NCBI GenBank assembly: GCA_013076295.1
Contig: RQOL01000718.1
Span: 744,001 to 808,000, forward strand
Source of the DNA: Sanderia malayensis
Lineage: Eukaryota; Cnidaria; Scyphozoa; Semaeostomeae; Pelagiidae
Direction: 5' to 3'
DNA: 64,000 nucleotides
Part shown: positions 36,988-58,900 of the stretch, one piece after another
Layout: the number at the start of each line of letters is the position of its first letter
Numbering within the stretch: position 1 is the stretch's first letter
Notes under the pieces: generated by a model
Database searches by the model: none
What the model saw: only the letters and a program-made list of their open reading frames with translations
What the model was told of the DNA's origin: nothing
Made by a program: the position numbers and the translations under genes

Positions 36988-37744
36988 GAATTCTGCCCAT
37001 GCTGCTTCTAAATCTGTGTTAGGTAAGCAGTTGCTCATTGAGCATTTATAGCTATTAGCAGAATTTCCATTGTTGTTTATTCAACACTTGTATTCCAAAT
37101 GGACATTGTCGCATTTATTTTGATGATACAGAATGATTTTGGTTTTACTTTATTCAAATCTTCGCGTCTCTATGCATTGTATATCCTTGAATGATCTTTC
37201 GCATCAAGGTTGATTCAATCTGCTAACGTATGCATGGTTTGATGCAATCTTCGTCAAGGAGCGATTGATATAAGCTACCCCTGATCCCGTACGAGGTTGA
37301 TTTAATCTACTCCTGTACGAGGTTGATGTAATGTGCTCCTGTACGAGGTTGGACTCGTTCTTCTTTTCCAAGATTTTTTTGCTAATTAAGAATTGTTCTG
37401 ATTGGTGATTTGGTCTGATTCACGACTCCTGATTGGAAGTACGAGCTAATGTTTGATTGTCTCTTGAGTAGGTATTTGTGATTGATTCGATTAGCGATTG
37501 CTCTGGTTGATTAGCTGATTACAACAAGCATCGAAATGCACAGAGACAGAGTCTTCCAACTTTTTTACATAAAAAATCTACAATATCTGTTTTTAAAGAC
37601 AGTCTTTTATAGCTACTCTGAAAAATCTCTTCCCTAAAAACAAAATTCAATGGAAGTATATTTGGTTGACTTCCCTCGCATTCAATATTATCCATCTCGA
37701 CATGGAATAAAAGAAGTCGATTGAAATCGAGTTGATTTGACGTT
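36983..37744. other. Convergent spacer between DDX21 and the FAM216A-like gene
   Basis: About 760 bases hold both 3' ends. It contains short direct phrases (tgtacgaggttgat twice, gtacgaggttgattt) near 37290-37350. Minus-strand AATAAA candidates for the opposing gene lie at 37149-37154 and near 37115. No gene seen. Confidence 0.6.
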
Positions 37745-40700
37745 TCAAATGAAATTATCTTCTGTTTCTTCTTCAATGTTCAACCTGTCTTGGACATCTG
37801 CTGCCAGGGATTCTGACAAAAGAAAAACATAATTACATATGAGCTTGATAAAGGAGACAATAATTAAATCTTACTGCTTTCCTTTATTATGTCTATTTCT
37901 AATGACTAAAACGTCAAAGACAGGCTGAAAATTGCCTTTTCTGTGTCGGCCAATGTATTATATCCTATTATTAACAGGCGACAGTGTCCGTGTTCCGTGT
38001 GTTATCAATCATTGTTTTCCTGATTACATATTACAATCAGTTCTCTTGATAGACGAACTTCTCGTTTTGCCGACTTCTTAGTGAATTGAATTGATGAATT
38101 AAACAGTTGCTTGCCTTACCATCGATGTGTTCATTGGAATGACCAATGATCTGCCTCGTGTCCTCCAGGCTCTGGTCTTCGGACCTTGGGAATTCTTTTT
38201 TCCTACGAGGAGATTAATGCATTGGATTGAAAATGGACCATCGGATTTGGATCATTGACTTGACTTGGCCAATGGACCCTTGAATTGACGTCCCTATAAC
38301 CAGCATGCAAGCCTCCTGCAATGCTGGCCAAAAATGCTTGGACGCTGCTATAATTTTTATTCTATTCAGCAAAATTTTCTCCCATCCCCCAATACAATGT
38401 TGATCTTTGCACACCGTGCCTATTTTCAGCGGACAATCGCTATCCACGAGTATGCTAAACGCCTTACAAGGAAAAATCAACATTGTTTTTTTTGGGGGGG
38501 GGGCGATGAACAGTAACCTGACAAACAATTTTTATTATATTATTGTATTGTATATTTTGTGTGCCTAAGTAATATTTTCAACCGTTTAAGTCTTTTGGCA
38601 AGGATTGTAGGTCTATTCTCTGCCAGTCAGAATAAAGGCTCTATCTTTTCAGATGGCCCCTTGATAGTTTGCATCAAACTGAATGAGCATACTCGATACC
38701 TTGTCTTGTATTTGCTTGATCTTGGTCTGTCTCTATAAGGAGGTCTTGGCAGTCCTCTCTCCCCTTCGCCTGGCCTCTGGTAAGATTGGACAGCCTCGCT
38801 ATCAGTGTGAGATTCGTCGCTTGTTGTCGCCGTGTCTTTCAGCGAAGAACTGTCAAACGAATCATTGTATTCGCCGTCAAAATCCATTGTCCATCCCACA
38901 ATCCTGTGCTTCTTTGCATGACCATGCGTGCGCAGGTATTTCGAGCATTGTGAGTTGTTCTTGGTCAAGCAGCCATCCTAAAAAACGAAACGAGACAAAA
39001 TAGTAATGGGATGTTAGAATTTATTATCATCCCGACATAACACACCTTGGAGAACACTCTTTCTCTTGTCTCTTCGAGAGAGGAGAGAACTGTGAATAAT
39101 GCGGTACTGCTCTCATGGCTTTATCAGTTCTCCATATAGTATTGCGTATGCATGGAGACAGTACAAGTCATATAAAATCGCTTTGTAACATGAATGGAAA
39201 CCCTTGTACATTGTCCCTCCTACCTTTCCAAAGCGTTCGATGAATTTCTGATACTCAATATATTCCTTAGATAATTTGATGCGATCAGTTTCTTGCATTC
39301 CCTTTGACATGACCCGTTTCATGTATTCGTAATTCAAAATTGTATTGTACTGCCGTTGCTTCAAGTATTTCAGCTGTTCCACCGAGTACACTTTAGCCAT
39401 GCCCCATATGTATTGTTTCTGTCCCATGTCAAGGTCCTCATGCCTGAGGAACTTGTTCGTTTTCACGTAATCAGGCAGCACCACGGGCACGCCGAACCTG
39501 CGCACGACATCCGCTGACTTGGCGCGCCGTCTTCGCTTGTCTGTGGAGCTGTTGCATCCTTCGCAGCACACGCATGTCGCAGATTTCGGGTGATTTCTGC
39601 GGGCCTCTGCGCGTAGCTCATCCTGGCGATAGAGGTGTGGTGGTGAGCACGCGGGATGGCGCGAATTGAAAACAATGCTTTGATTGCTTGATGCTGAACT
39701 GCGACTGGAGGTAGTTGTGGCAGATGAAGCTGCAAAAATTGAAATTAATTGAAATTAATTTACAGTTTACTCTCCCTTCTCTCTGCCTCAAAAAAGTAAG
39801 GACTTTTGATACGTCAAATCTTAAGATGTCAATCAAATTTCAATTTGTCTTCAGAAATTACAAGAGCCAGTAGTAATTGTTTGATTGGCTGGTTGGCCAG
39901 ATATTTAGATACTGTATTTCATTTGAGGAAATACAATATTTAAATATAAAAACGTAAATGGCCTGGGAGTAGTTGTATGCCCCTTTTTAACCTGGCTATC
40001 AATTTTTAGATGCTTCCAGCATTCATGACGTGCGTGCTCCAGGCAATCTTTAGAAGATATATGGTGAATATTGAACCATTTACGAAAGCTATAGCGAAAG
40101 TGCAGATAGTAAGCGCCTATGTTTAGTTTGTATGCTATTCTAAGGAATTTGGTACACTGGATTCAGGATACAGAAGTGTTGAAGAACTGATACACAGTAC
40201 CTAGTGTTTATAAGTATAAAAAATCATCCTGATAAACTTCTAGAGATTTCTCCTTTCATTGTTGGAAATTTGAATATACCTGTACTTGGTCTGCTTGATT
40301 GGCTTTTTAATTCTGTTTGAAATGTCCTGCTCGGTTGTTTTGCACTTGAAGCCCTTTTCAGCAATCTAAAAGAATTACAAAAGAAAATTCAGGCATAGCT
40401 CATCGGGTTAGCTATACCTGAATTTAGCTGGGCTTGTTAGAGGCAAATGTGACAAGTGGCAATAAACCTTATTGTTACCTTCCATCTGGGGGACTTAAGT
40501 TGTTGTTGTTTGTTTCTTTTTTGGTTGTCATGATTCCCAGAGCTGTTCTTGGTCTTTGTTTGTACTTAAATAAAATATATTTATGATGATCAGATATGCT
40601 GAGGAATATTGTAATAAAAAACCTGTGCTAATTTTTAATGAAGGGACCCTTCAGAAGAAGCTGCCAAGAATATTTCACCCCACCCTGAGAAATATCAACT

Positions 40701-42251
40701 TTGAGCTGCTGTTCTCCTTTGAATAGCTGCTGATAGCACAAGCTCCTTTCATTTGTTGTTAAAATTGTCAGTTGCACAGTCTTCAACAGAGAATAATGAC
40801 AGCTTGCAATTGTTTTCAGCTGTATGATCTCCTAATTTACATAAAAATAAAATTTTGCGCGAAGTTTTTGTAAGAGATTTGTATGGGCAAATTTTAGAAT
40901 TTCAAATTTCGCAATACCTGATGGTACAAGAAATTTTGGGCAGACAATTGAAAATTGTTATCCGAGAAAATTGGTCATATAGACTACAAAGCGCATGCGG
41001 CGAATCTTTATAAAAAAAAGAAATATAGAGATTCTCTTACTTGTGTTCTATAAATTGGCAAGCAAACAAGCAATATTTATTTGTTAACACAGGCTGAAGG
41101 GTCTGGCTGCTATACAGCTGATGTGGGTTTGTGGCTTGTGCCCTCAGAATGATATTTTAGAATTAATACCCTGAGTACTCATTTACCGACCTCAAAAGGA
41201 TGGACAGCTGTTTTGGCTGAAAACTTGCAGTTTGTGCTTCCGACCGTTTGTGGATTTGAACCCATGAAGGTTTGACTTCAAGCATACAAAATCCAGTGCC
41301 TTGACCACTAGGCTACACCATTGTATAATTACATCATGGTATACTTTGCACACTTGACCCTGATATCTGAATTGCTTCATAGGCAAGTTTTTACCAATTT
41401 AATCATCTAGTTTCAGAACAAATGCTTTATTTTTCAAACTGTATATAATCCACTTTTCCTTTAAAGACTTGTTTATGCGAAAAAAATTCAAAAAATTGAT
41501 AAATATTTGATTTCATTGGTCTCTGACTTTGAACTGAATTTCAACCAAAAATCATGAATTATTAACATGGCATTTATTGACAGAAATTTCCTCAACCTTG
41601 CATTATTTGACTGAGTGTTTTGGTTCTAAATCACTGTTGGACCTACGGGCTAATATTTCTATCTTGAATTCTCTTCAAAATATTATTAACGTTGGTGGTG
41701 AAATATACAGTTTACAACTTAGTATCCAAAATTCCCGAAGGAGACCAAAATTTGATTGAGATTGTTAATGTTTAATGTGCATTATGTATGAGTTATTAAG
41801 TGTTAGGTATGTATTATGTTGTACAAGTATAAGCATTAATGTTGGCAAGAACAGGAGACTAACATTTCGTTTATAATTATAATAGCCCATAATTTTTATG
41901 GTTAGATTACTCTCTGTAAGATGTTTAATCGTGTCTTTACCTTGTCCAGAGCATTTCTTTCTGCCTCTGGGCACAAATATATTTTGGTTGTTCTGAAACC
42001 CAACGGGGTTATGATGGTCTGTCTCTGAAATTTGGCCAAATCATACGATCTGACCAATGCTTGCTTTGAGCTCCTGGTGAAGAAATTTGGCGAAAATTCA
42101 ATAAACAAATCGAACTTTGCAGTGTCCGTGTGTTAATGTACCTATTAAATTTTGGGATGTGGAATTTCGGATTTTACCTTCCAGACTGCGAACTAACAGC
42201 ACTCTCCGGTCTTGGTATGTCTAAGTTGATGGAATTCTTTTCTTCTCTCAT
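37745..42251 (-). CDS. FAM216A: FAM216A-like protein, 8 exons
   Basis: Coding exons in transcript order: 42251-42178, 42073-41941, 40564-40479, 40365-40280, 39729-39224, 38977-38700, 38202-38120, 37812-37745. All junctions are GT-AG and phases agree across 1314 nt (437 residues plus TGA). The diagnostic block at about 220-258 (FLRHEDL then GQKQYIWGMAKVYS, then LKYLKQRQY) closely resembles human FAM216A as I remember it. Upstream are a Ser/Thr-rich, low-complexity region, a CVCCEGC cluster near 178-185 and a KRRRR stretch. Downstream are Asp/Ser-rich segments and an acidic C-terminus (IEEETEDNFI). The protein is longer than the human one, and most of the extra length looks disordered. Its molecular function is unknown in any species that I know of. 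The start is the first in-frame ATG of the first exon; the gene is divergent from SF3B6. Confidence 0.82.
41057..41320 (-). mobile_element. tRNA-derived SINE, copy B (most complete)
   Basis: Read on the minus strand it starts TGGTGTAGCCTAGTGG. It has box A TAGCCTAGTGG (plus-strand 41305-41315) and a good box B GGTTCAAATCC (plus-strand 41252-41262). A roughly 190-base body follows, ending in aaataaatattgcttgtttgc. The body is shared with copies A (1548-1715) and C (47101-47309). It lies in the second FAM216A intron in the sense orientation. Confidence 0.8.
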
Positions 42252-42455
42252 TTTTAATTGATTTCTCCTTGTGAATTTATAATTTACCTCAACTGTTCTT
42301 TTCTTTTTATTTTGTCAAAAGTCAACAAAATCATGTTGCCAAGTGTGGTAGTACGCGTGCGTAAGTATCGTATACGTTTGTCAAGCTATTGCGTCATCTC
42401 AGGCTAATGCATATGATCTAGAGTCGTATCACTTTCCCTCAAGATTTTTATCAAG
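42252..42455. promoter_or_regulatory. Compact bidirectional promoter between FAM216A-like and SF3B6
   Basis: Only 204 bases separate the two divergent ATG codons, so both 5' UTRs and the promoter must fit here. No TATA box is clear. The SF3B6 start codon is embedded in AAGATGGCG (42453-42461), which matches the core of a YY1 site often found at TSS-proximal positions of housekeeping genes. Confidence 0.6.
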
Positions 42456-43686
42456 ATGGCGATGCAAAGGAGAACAAACGTGAGTTTTATTGAATAAGTT
42501 TCAAATGATTTCTCGCTATTTTTTATAATTAGATTTAGAATTTTACTTCTATTGGTGTTTATCTGAGTATTTATCAACACGACTGTATGTTAGAGTGATT
42601 CTAATAGAAACTTTAGTTTTTCGGCCTAATTTCTTGGTGATTGTGTGTGGCGTGGCGTGCGTGCTCAGATGTTTGACGGTAGTAAGTAGTCAATGTAAGC
42701 TTAGTAGTAAGCTGTGTGAAAATGTCTGACTCAAACTATTTTTTTTCTAGGTGAGGTTGCCTCCAGAGGTCAACAGAATTTTATACGTAAGGTAAGATTC
42801 AACAACGAAATATCTCTTTACTTATTATTTATGTCGAAATAATTAATGCTTGGCGTGATTGTTATGTTTCACATGTTTATTGATTTTACAGGAATCTTCC
42901 GTACAGAATTACATCGGAAGAACTGTATGATATTTTTGGAAAATATGGTGCCATTAGACAGATACGACTGTAAGCTCATCTTACCAAATTTTGTTTTAAA
43001 ATCTATTTTCTGACACTTTGCTTCTGTTAATTTAATAAAATTCCAGTATAAATATCAATCATTAGTTATTATTCCTTAGTGCTTGCCCAAAATGCGGCTC
43101 AAACCCACAACTTGTTAAGAATTGAGGGACTAAACCAATTGGCCATCTTTGCCTATAACCTCAAGCTCACTTTAAGCAACTTAGCTTTTTTTAGTTTTTA
43201 TTTTTTGTTTTTTTTGTCCTGTATTTTATATTTTAGATTTGACAATGCCCCTTAAATGTGAAGCATGTTATTACCATGAAATTAAATTATTTGAGGTTGT
43301 TCAGCTTTCATGTCAAGCATTAATTCTTACTTTTATTTTCAGAGGTAATACAAATGAAACAAGGGGAACAGCCTATGTTGTTTATGAAGATATATTTGAT
43401 GCTAAAAATGCCTGCGATCATTTGTCAGGATTCAACGTCTGCAACCGATACCTCGTAGTTTTATATTACCAACCAAATAAGGTGAACCAGCATGTTTTAT
43501 TTTTAACTTATTGGTGGAAATGATGAAAAATTTGCTAAAAAAAGATTTAATGATTTTTTTGATGTATTTGGTTAATTTCAATGTCACCGTTTTACTTTTT
43601 AGATGTTTCAAAAAATGGATAAAGACAAAAAGAAGGAAAGCATTGAAAATCTTAAAGCAAAATATGGAGTTCCAGGTGACAAATAA
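42456..43686 (+). CDS. SF3B6: SF3B6 (SF3b 14 kDa subunit, p14), branch-point binding
   Basis: U2 snRNP SF3b subunit that binds SF3B1 and sits at the branch adenosine. Exons: 42456-42479, 42751-42791, 42892-42969, 43343-43481, 43603-43686; 121 residues. A single RRM spans about 18-93, with RNP2 ILYVRNLP and RNP1 [10 protein letters not shown]. Tyr20 corresponds to human Tyr22, the residue reported to contact the branch A. The C-terminal [22 protein letters not shown] helix follows the human pattern. Near-complete identity with the human protein in the RRM leaves no doubt. No AATAAA was noticed in the next 600 bases. Confidence 0.97.
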
Positions 43687-44315
43687 GCCTCACATTTATT
43701 TATGGGATTTTTATTACAGCCAGCTGGGAACTGTTTCATTCTTCTGGCATAACAGCAAACATTGACATAACAGCAAACATTGACATAAATATTTATGATT
43801 TAACTGTTATATGTGGTGAAACATGGACCTGAGTAACTAAATTTTAGGTGAATACGTTTTAAGGATCATTCTTTGTATTTACAATGCATAGCCATCTTGT
43901 ATTATTGAATTATGAAGACTCTTCAATAACAACATCTCTGAAACGTATTTTATTACCTACTGCAAAATTTTACTCAGGTTATGTTGTAAAAAGTGCATAA
44001 GGTTCATGCTGAGATATCCTCAACTGAATATAACAGTTTGCGATTGTATGTATCGAATTAGCAATTAACACATTTTTTACAAGAGCATACCATAACTGCA
44101 GTAAATGCTTTTTTGTTAATCTTTGTCTTCATCATGTCATTGCGGAGGAGGCGGGAAAAATTACGTGCACTTGCCCTGCCCAACATTTGTTTATGCTTGT
44201 TCACGCCCCCTGCTATTGCCCGACCTCTCACGACAGACACGGTACACACACGGAACTCCATCATCTTTCCTTGTTGGATCTGGTTGCATTTTGTGCCAAC
44301 AGGTCACAAGCAGGA
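43687..44315. other. SF3B6-PFK spacer
   Basis: About 630 AT-rich bases. They must hold the SF3B6 3' UTR and the PFK promoter, with possibly a 5' UTR exon ending in the acceptor-like gccaacag before 44302. No further gene seen. Confidence 0.5.
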
Positions 44316-54847
<10,532 letters not shown>

Positions 54848-55954
54848 CTAAGAATTCAAAACAAACATTTAAGCTCTATGTTTTGAAAACAACATGTTCT
54901 TATTTCAGTTGTCTTTTATGAAATGAAACAAGTGTTTTGCATTTCATATTATGTCAATTTCAATTATGGCGTGGTAATAAGCACGTGTTGCTGTCGTTGA
55001 GACTTCTGCTTTGCTGATAGACATTTTGGATTAGAAGTTAATTGCTTGAAATTTAAATTGCGTTGGTTTTCAAAGCTTTTTGGTTTTTGTCTAGTCTGTG
55101 TTCAAGATCTCAAATAACTGTGAGAGGCTTAAATCTACTGGGAAGGCTTTAAAGAACACTTGGGAGGTCTTGGTAGATGTAGAATTTATGGGTCTTGAAC
55201 ACAGGCTTGTACACGAATGCTAGATTTATTCAATTGAACATTAATTTGCTTACTCATCTTGAGCGATGAAGTCATTTTAGACCAATGTCTATAACAATTA
55301 GAGATACGTTTTTAAATATAGTTTTCTTTATGCCTGATATGTTTAATTGTGTGCTATTTATTGTGTTGTTAAAAGCATGATTTTTATTGTGACATTGGCT
55401 TTTTTCTTTGATGGATAAGATGTTCGCTATTGGCAAGGTTGTTCCATCTTATTCCAAGATCCATTGTTCTTCTCGGTGATCCTTGATGTTCCATAGTAGT
55501 TCTTGGGGTTTAATTTTTGTGATAAACCAAACTGTGATGTAAGATATATTTTTCTGACCGCCAAGAAATTAAAGGAAAAAGTTTATATGATCAATTGGGA
55601 CTTAGACTTTGGGAATGCGTTTGCGATAACTGGTTGCAGCTATATAATACGTTGCATTTCCATTCTTTAAATTATATCTTTGGGAAATAGAACCAACATG
55701 TTCTGTCACAGGAATCAATGTTGCGAACGATTAAGAAACTGGTATAGACCCCCGGCACACCCCCTATTGTCTGGACGGCTGCACAAGACCGATGCCTTTT
55801 GTTTGTTATATATTTCATTGTCTGCTCTCCCAATCAGAGGCGGAGAGAAAAGAGCAAACCAATTCAAATTTAAATAAGGAAATCTATTGACCATGACGGG
55901 TTTTCCCTCATATAAGCATCGGTAAATTTTTTTGCCCGGAATGCCAGTGTAAAT
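54848..55954. other. PFK-anosmin spacer
   Basis: Holds the PFK 3' UTR (candidate ATTAAA signal near 55568) and the anosmin promoter. A TATATAA string lies near 55641, about 310 bases before the anosmin ATG. No other gene recognised. Confidence 0.5.
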
Positions 55955-58900
55955 ATGAACTGCAGCAACTTTAAGATGAAGATACAATATTTAATGGTTA
56001 TTATTATTTATGTTACACACGCTATTGCTGCTCAAGATGTCAGTATTCTACAGTGCAAAGCAAATTGCATAGACAAGGTTAGTTTTCAATTTTCATTAGT
56101 CTTATTAGGCCTATCGTTCGATTTCTTGCCCTATTTCAATAGACATTCTTTCAATTGATAATGAATATGGAAAAATGCAGCATTTGCTCAAATATGAAAT
56201 ATTTTGCTCTAAATTTTGCATCCGCATCTGAATTTGCTATTGTGTTTGATACATATTGAATAAATACTGTAACTATCTAGCTTTGATCAAAAAGACCGGC
56301 CCATTTTTATGGCACAGTATCTTATCAGTACAAGTTTCAGTGCTCCGCTCCGCTAGTTGATAAAACTAGTCCTAATTCTAGTAACTTTGGACCATGCACT
56401 TTTAATCATATTGTAAGAGCACGAACAGTGGATATGTGGATAGTCTTGCTTCAATATAAAATTTAATTTCTGAAGACAACGATATTAGATGTTTCATTAG
56501 GCCTTACTGAAGGTTTAACAATTTAACATCATATTCGGGTATTCTTTTTTACCGATAGCTTTTAGAAATACAGCACAAGAAAAAAATTCAATATATCAAT
56601 ATTAATAGAGGCACATAGTCACTAAAGATCCAATATTTTAGTTGCCGTTTTCGAGAAATTATTTATCAATTCGATATATCTAAAGGTATAGAAACCTTTG
56701 TCGTGAGCGGTGACACGTGTTTTGATAGAACCACCCTAATTTTTGCGAGCGAATATTTGCTCTACATATTTGCGAAGCATAAGCTTATTTATAACTTATA
56801 AGCTAAACAACTTCACTTTATTTTTATTTCTATGTTATTTTCATCGTCTGGTTCGTCACGGATGGCATTTCATCATCATTTCTATCGTTTTGCTGAACAT
56901 CAATTAATTTTTCATTTTGGAAACCTTCAGTTCGAAATAGCTTTGGTGAGTTCCATTTTCATGTTTTCTTCGTATGGTTTGTAATAAAATGTTTTCTTTT
57001 AAGTACAGATGGATATTAAACAAAGCGTCTGAAAAACTTGCAGTTAATACCAGTTTTAACACCCTGGATAAAATCTTGAGGCTTGCTTGCCTTTAATCAT
57101 CTACCATCACAAAAACAGTTGTAATTACTTATCATACAATCGCATCACGCCTCGGTGAATTCTATAAAACCTCCTTTCAAGCTTCAACTGTGTTGTTTTA
57201 TTTATATCCCAATTTCCGTGAAAAAAATCGCTAGAATTACTGAAACAAGACTATTTGTGATTTGCTAAATGATTTCTTCGCCAAGAGAACTATAACCTGC
57301 AATGGTTTATTGACAAAAACAAGTGGATTTGTCTGGAACTGTTGTTTACTTTTGAAAATGATTTGCGCTCTGAACTCGTGCGCTTTTCACTGAAGCATGA
57401 ATGTGTCGCGTAGTTTTGCTTTCAAAGTTTTATAAAGTTTCACATAATAAATAAGTCACGAAACATCCGAAACCTGTAATGCAAATAATTTCGAGAAAAT
57501 GAAATATATATGTACATATATTGTTGCGGTTCGATTTTCATAACACCAGCTCTACATTTAATAAAACGTTATTTGCATGAATATGAAATTAACAATTAAA
57601 CAATATAACACTTTAGCGGGTGGCCAGATCAACCGCCATTGCCAAGGCCAACCAACAATTCAAGATTACTTTTTTATATTTGCTCTTTTGCTTCTGATTC
57701 AGTTAAACATATCATTTTGCCCCGCCTCCTCTAAAAATCAACACAAAATGATGCAAATGTCCCATTGGCTTCCATAAAGCAGATATTCTGATATTATAAC
57801 AACATTAATTTTTATTTGCGCTGCTTTCGCCATTTTGAAGTCAAGTGTTTTTGCGCAAAGAAAAAGTGGAGCAAAAAGTAAATTTCCTCAGCCGTCCTTC
57901 ATTAGTTTATCAACTCAAAATATAATTCTTGTTCTTTTTGACGAAACAATTCATCACTTGAGTTCAGTTGCTAATTTTTTGAAATAATAGGATAAAATTG
58001 TGATTACCTTTATTTCCGCAAAGGATCATGGTAATCAAACTTCCTTTTGTTTGCGTCAATCAAAAGTTTTATCTCTGAAGAAGTCTCCTTTGGAGATTTG
58101 AGATCAGTGTGCATTTGTTGGGTCGAGAAAGCAAAATCTTTTTTATTATTGCCAACACAAAAAATCGCCAGCAAACAGTATCATCAAACAGTGATATCAC
58201 GCGAATTAGGCCATTTAAATGATCTTTATATTTTATCTCGTTGATTTGCTTAGTCGCGCAACTTACCATAACATTCGAACACAGTTGAAGTTTAATACAA
58301 GGAAGCGTCCCCATAAATTTCCATGTGACGTGTTACAAATGTTAATATGGTGTAAAATTTGTGATATTATGGAGTTGCTATGATGTATTTAATTTTGCCG
58401 CCCCCTTAAATGAAGCCCTATATGCTACCCTTTTGCCTTCCCCTTTTGAATTTTGTTGCCAGAGCTAGAAAAACGAAGTTCCCTTTTAGTGACTACAAAT
58501 TACCTTCCCTATCAAAGCAAGGCAACTATTCCAATTACTTAAAATAGCTTTTTTTGTTACATGGCCTATTTTTTAATCGGTAATTTATTCGTACATAAAA
58601 TTTCATATGATATTGGTGGGTGTAACCAAGGCTTTGGTTCACTCGTACAATACTCAAAAAATACAATGGTACGACGGCTGCCTCATGCAAATAACATCTT
58701 ATTGCAAATTATTGTTGATATGAAATCCATTAAAAGTCTGGTTTTTTAACGCTTTTATCTTTCCTGTTTAATGATTATTTCATAGATAGGAATATATCAT
58801 AAGGAATAATTCTCCACCCACTTTTCCTGTATAACATCTGCTCGAAACATCTTGTAAAAGATAATAAAGATCAGATGGGCTGAGACACCAGTGAACAAAA

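Noticed and set aside
41252..41320. Possible tRNA gene
   Set aside because: Boxes A and B are present, but no cloverleaf closes and the sequence continues into a repeated body found elsewhere, so it is a SINE head.
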